35,743 nt of DNA, from assembly GCA_003136555.1 (NCBI GenBank), contig PLEW01000149.1, positions 726 through 36,468 on the forward strand, written 5' to 3'. Positions within the stretch are counted from its first letter, which is position 1; every line of letters begins with the position of its first letter. The notes beneath the pieces are model-generated. The model had not been told where the DNA came from, made no database searches, and saw only the letters and a program-made list of their open reading frames with translations. The DNA is from Planctomycetota bacterium. GTDB taxonomy: Bacteria; Planctomycetota; UBA11346. Shown one piece after another: positions 34,030-35,743 of this stretch. Both the position numbers and the translations under genes were made by a program.

Positions 34030-35031
34030 TCAGGATGCCGGTACCAGCTCCACCGCAGGCGTGTCAACCTGCCGCTTCACCGATCCCCTGTCAGCAGCCA
34101 AGGGCGAGACCTCGATGCCAAAGGGCTTGCCTTCGACGATCTGCGAGCGGAAACCATCGGGGCCGACCGGGATGTCCCCGGTGAGGGTCACCCGGTAGAG
34201 CACGCGCTCGACATCGAACAGGTCGAGGTCCTGCGGCGCGAGATGGGCGGTGGCGCGGTTGTCCCAGAACGCAATGTCGCCGTTGTTCCAGTGGAAGCGC
34301 ACGGTGTGGCCCGGCTTGGTCACCTGCTCGAAGAAGATCTCGAGCAGCTTGTCGCTCTCGCTGCGCGAGACATTGAGGATATGCGAGGTGAATCCTGGGT
34401 TGACGAACAGCGCGCGCTCCTTGGTCTCGGGATGGATGCGTACCACCGGATGGATCGAGACCAGCGGGTTGGCCTGGATGCGCTTGAGGAAGGGATTGTT
34501 GCTATCGCTGAACTGCTTGTTGGCATTGAAGCGGTGCTCGGCCTTGAGCCCGTCGGCGAGCGCCCGGAGGGGTGCCGAGAGGCCTTCGTAGGCAGCGACG
34601 AGATTGCTCCAATGGGTATCGCCGCCGATCTGCGGCACGTTGAAGGCGCGCAGGATGGAGGCCGCAGGTGGATTGACCACCGCGGTGACGTCGGTGTGCC
34701 ATTGGTTGTCATAGCTGTAGCGGCGGCCGTTCTTGCGTTCGTAGCGCCTGCGATCGATGGGCAGGATGTTGGGTGCGCCCTCGATGGGCTCATCCTCGAG
34801 CGGGTGGGCATAGGTCACTTCGCCGAAATACGCCGCGAAGGCCACCTGCTGCGCATGGTCGATGTGCTGATTGCGGAAGAACACCACCTTGTGCTTGAGC
34901 AGGGCGCGGCGGATGTCGCTGATGGCCGAATCGGCGATGGGGAGATTGAGATCGACGCCGCTGATCTCTGCTCCAATGCGGCCGGCGAGCTGCCGCACCT
35001 GGATCACGGACTGGGGTTTGGTCTGGGACAT
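34030..35031 (-). CDS. TauD/AtsK-family Fe(II)/2-oxoglutarate dioxygenase (second copy)
   Basis: The protein is 333 aa from ATG 35031, with AGGAA upstream. The extension to 35283 is not protein-like. The iron triad is His112 and Asp114 in WHTDVTAV and His263 in [14 protein letters not shown]. Arg276 or Arg280 in [11 protein letters not shown] would bind 2-oxoglutarate. [13 protein letters not shown] and [16 protein letters not shown] are hallmark TauD/alkylsulfatase AtsK sequences, and RHNG-type [16 protein letters not shown] matches AtsK/SdsC-like members. It is only distantly related to the dioxygenase at 5023. It probably cleaves alkyl sulfates, sulfonates or phenoxy acids oxidatively. With the SdsA1-type enzyme nearby, this gives hydrolytic and oxidative routes to sulfate esters, which is inference. 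A hairpin closes the transcript. Confidence 0.93.
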   Translation of the reverse strand: MSQTKPQSVIQVRQLAGRIGAEISGVDLNLPIADSAISDIRRALLKHKVVFFRNQHIDHAQQVAFAAYFGEVTYAHPLEDEPIEGAPNILPIDRRRYERKNGRRYSYDNQWHTDVTAVVNPPAASILRAFNVPQIGGDTHWSNLVAAYEGLSAPLRALADGLKAEHRFNANKQFSDSNNPFLKRIQANPLVSIHPVVRIHPETKERALFVNPGFTSHILNVSRSESDKLLEIFFEQVTKPGHTVRFHWNNGDIAFWDNRATAHLAPQDLDLFDVERVLYRVTLTGDIPVGPDGFRSQIVEGKPFGIEVSPLAADRGSVKRQVDTPAVELVPAS

Positions 35032-35534
35032 GGCTGGTTCCTGAGGGGTGGACCCGGATCTGGCACACGCCATGCCAATCGGATTCTGGTGGTGCCGTGG
35101 GGCCTTGCCTGCAGGGCGGTCGAAGCCGCAATCACCCGATGCGACTGGACTCCGGTTCGAACCGTGGCGTGGTGCAGGCCGGCTTCCGTTGCCATGCCGG
35201 GAATCGTCCCCGCAGCGCATCCTGCTGGCCGTCTGCTGCCCACGCAGCACTGCCCCGGGCGATGGGGCACGTGCAGCAGGCACGTATCATGCTGGGATCT
35301 GCAGATCCTCCCAGGCAGGCCAGCACGCTCGCATGCACCCCAGCCATTCCCCCTGGCTGCTGCCGACGCATGCCGCTCATCACGGTGCGGAGAACACCGG
35401 TTGAAAGCAGAGAGGGCGGGCGTTCTCAGCCAGCGTCATCGCCACGTAGACCGGAGCGTGGCGGTCGACCCATTGCGGTCCCTTGCGACGGGCGAACAGA
35501 TCCCATCAGCATCTCCCACAGAGGAACCGAACCC
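35032..35534. other. Divergent intergenic region between the dioxygenase and ftsZ
   Basis: These 503 bp should hold the promoters of both genes. A 14-bp palindrome at 35295-35308 and two copies of GCACGT about 16 bp apart upstream of it are seen. A tRNA-like GGTTCGAACC at about 35153 has no cloverleaf. No gene is recognised. Confidence 0.4.
35295..35308. promoter_or_regulatory. 14-bp perfect palindrome upstream of ftsZ
   Basis: GGATCTGCAGATCC is its own reverse complement, and flanking CTG/CAG bases extend it imperfectly. It lies in a divergent promoter region 226 bp before ftsZ. It could be an operator or chance. Confidence 0.2.
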
Positions 35535-35743
35535 ATGACCCCTCCTGCCATCCTCCCGGCCATCCAGGCGGCTGCGCCGGTCCCTGCACCGTCCTCCGGG
35601 ATTCCCACCACGGTGCTGGGGCGCACCGGGCTGCGCGTCTCGGTCCTCGGGCTCGGAGGCGGCGGCTGCAATGCAATCAATCGCATGATCGAAGCCGGCT
35701 TGTCCGGCGTCGAGTTCTACGCGATCAACACCGACGTGCAAGC
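35535..35743 (+). CDS. ftsZ: Cell division protein FtsZ, N-terminal fragment (runs off the right edge)
   Basis: The first 69 codons run from ATG 35535, with GAGGAA 8 nt upstream, and are open to the window end. Residues from about 33 read [18 protein letters not shown], then [13 protein letters not shown]. This is the first GTP-binding strand and loop (GGGGxN) and following helix of FtsZ, the tubulin-like GTPase that builds the division ring. It is preceded by an unusual Ala/Pro-rich leader of about 30 residues ([19 protein letters not shown]) absent from the short E. coli form. No ftsA or ftsQ lies upstream within the window, so it is not in a normal dcw order here. Confidence 0.93.
   Translation, partial: MTPPAILPAIQAAAPVPAPSSGIPTTVLGRTGLRVSVLGLGGGGCNAINRMIEAGLSGVEFYAINTDVQ

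Noticed and set aside
35148-35168. GGTTCGAACC resembling a tRNA T-loop
   Set aside because: The flanking 5-bp T-stem does not pair on either strand and there is no cloverleaf.
33940-35538. 532-codon plus-strand open frame
   Set aside because: It is a GC-rich antisense shadow of the second TauD-type gene. The minus strand carries the complete iron-binding motifs.
1-35743. Mobile element, prophage, CRISPR array or integrated element
   Set aside because: No transposase, integrase, terminal repeats, phage genes or repeat-spacer pattern was seen on either strand.

Overview
This is a GC-rich bacterial window, roughly two-thirds G+C by eye. It is gene-dense, with many Shine-Dalgarno-led starts and several stop/start overlaps. 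Sec-type and Tat-like signal peptides, a lipoprotein box, an RND pump start and periplasmic-type binding proteins point to a diderm (Gram-negative-type) bacterium. The only housekeeping marker is the first 69 codons of ftsZ at the right edge. I cannot name the phylum from the sequence alone, and no rRNA, tRNA, transposase, integrase or CRISPR was found.

Layout. (1) 1-4734, minus strand: start of an RND transporter, a SAM methyltransferase, an amidase-signature hydrolase, a HAD hydrolase and a nitroreductase. (2) 5023-12101, plus strand: a TauD-type dioxygenase overlapping a substrate-binding protein (SBP), an AprA/fumarate-reductase-like flavoprotein overlapping a two-cluster ferredoxin, a second related SBP, and an SLC10A7-like transporter. 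(3) 12185-17211, minus strand: an apparent four-gene operon of amidohydrolase, a third related SBP, an internally duplicated DoxX-like membrane protein and a divergent metallophosphoesterase. (4) 17871-21655, minus strand: a vanadium-haloperoxidase-like protein with a substituted catalytic His, and an ACMSD-type amidohydrolase. (5) 22228-27217, minus strand: a tight operon of TauB/SsuB-type ATPase, lipoprotein SBP, permease and a DUF3604 PHP-like hydrolase, divergent from a GntR/UTRA regulator (27343-28116). (6) 28211-35031, minus strand: an SdsA1-type alkylsulfatase, an arylsulfotransferase-family protein, an ABC exporter and a second TauD-type dioxygenase. Then ftsZ on plus.

How the genes may work together. 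The repeated theme is organic sulfur: two TauD-family oxygenases, an alkylsulfatase, an ASST-family protein, a sulfonate/taurine-type ABC transporter, and three further SBPs with no ATPase or permease beside them. I infer an accessory region for taking up and breaking down organosulfonates, sulfate esters or related xenobiotics. The flavoprotein-ferredoxin pair is its least explained part. Substrates are not readable from the sequence. Each of the three orphan SBPs travels with a different enzyme set, which suggests parallel uptake-plus-enzyme modules that share a membrane transporter or use the SBP as a sensor.
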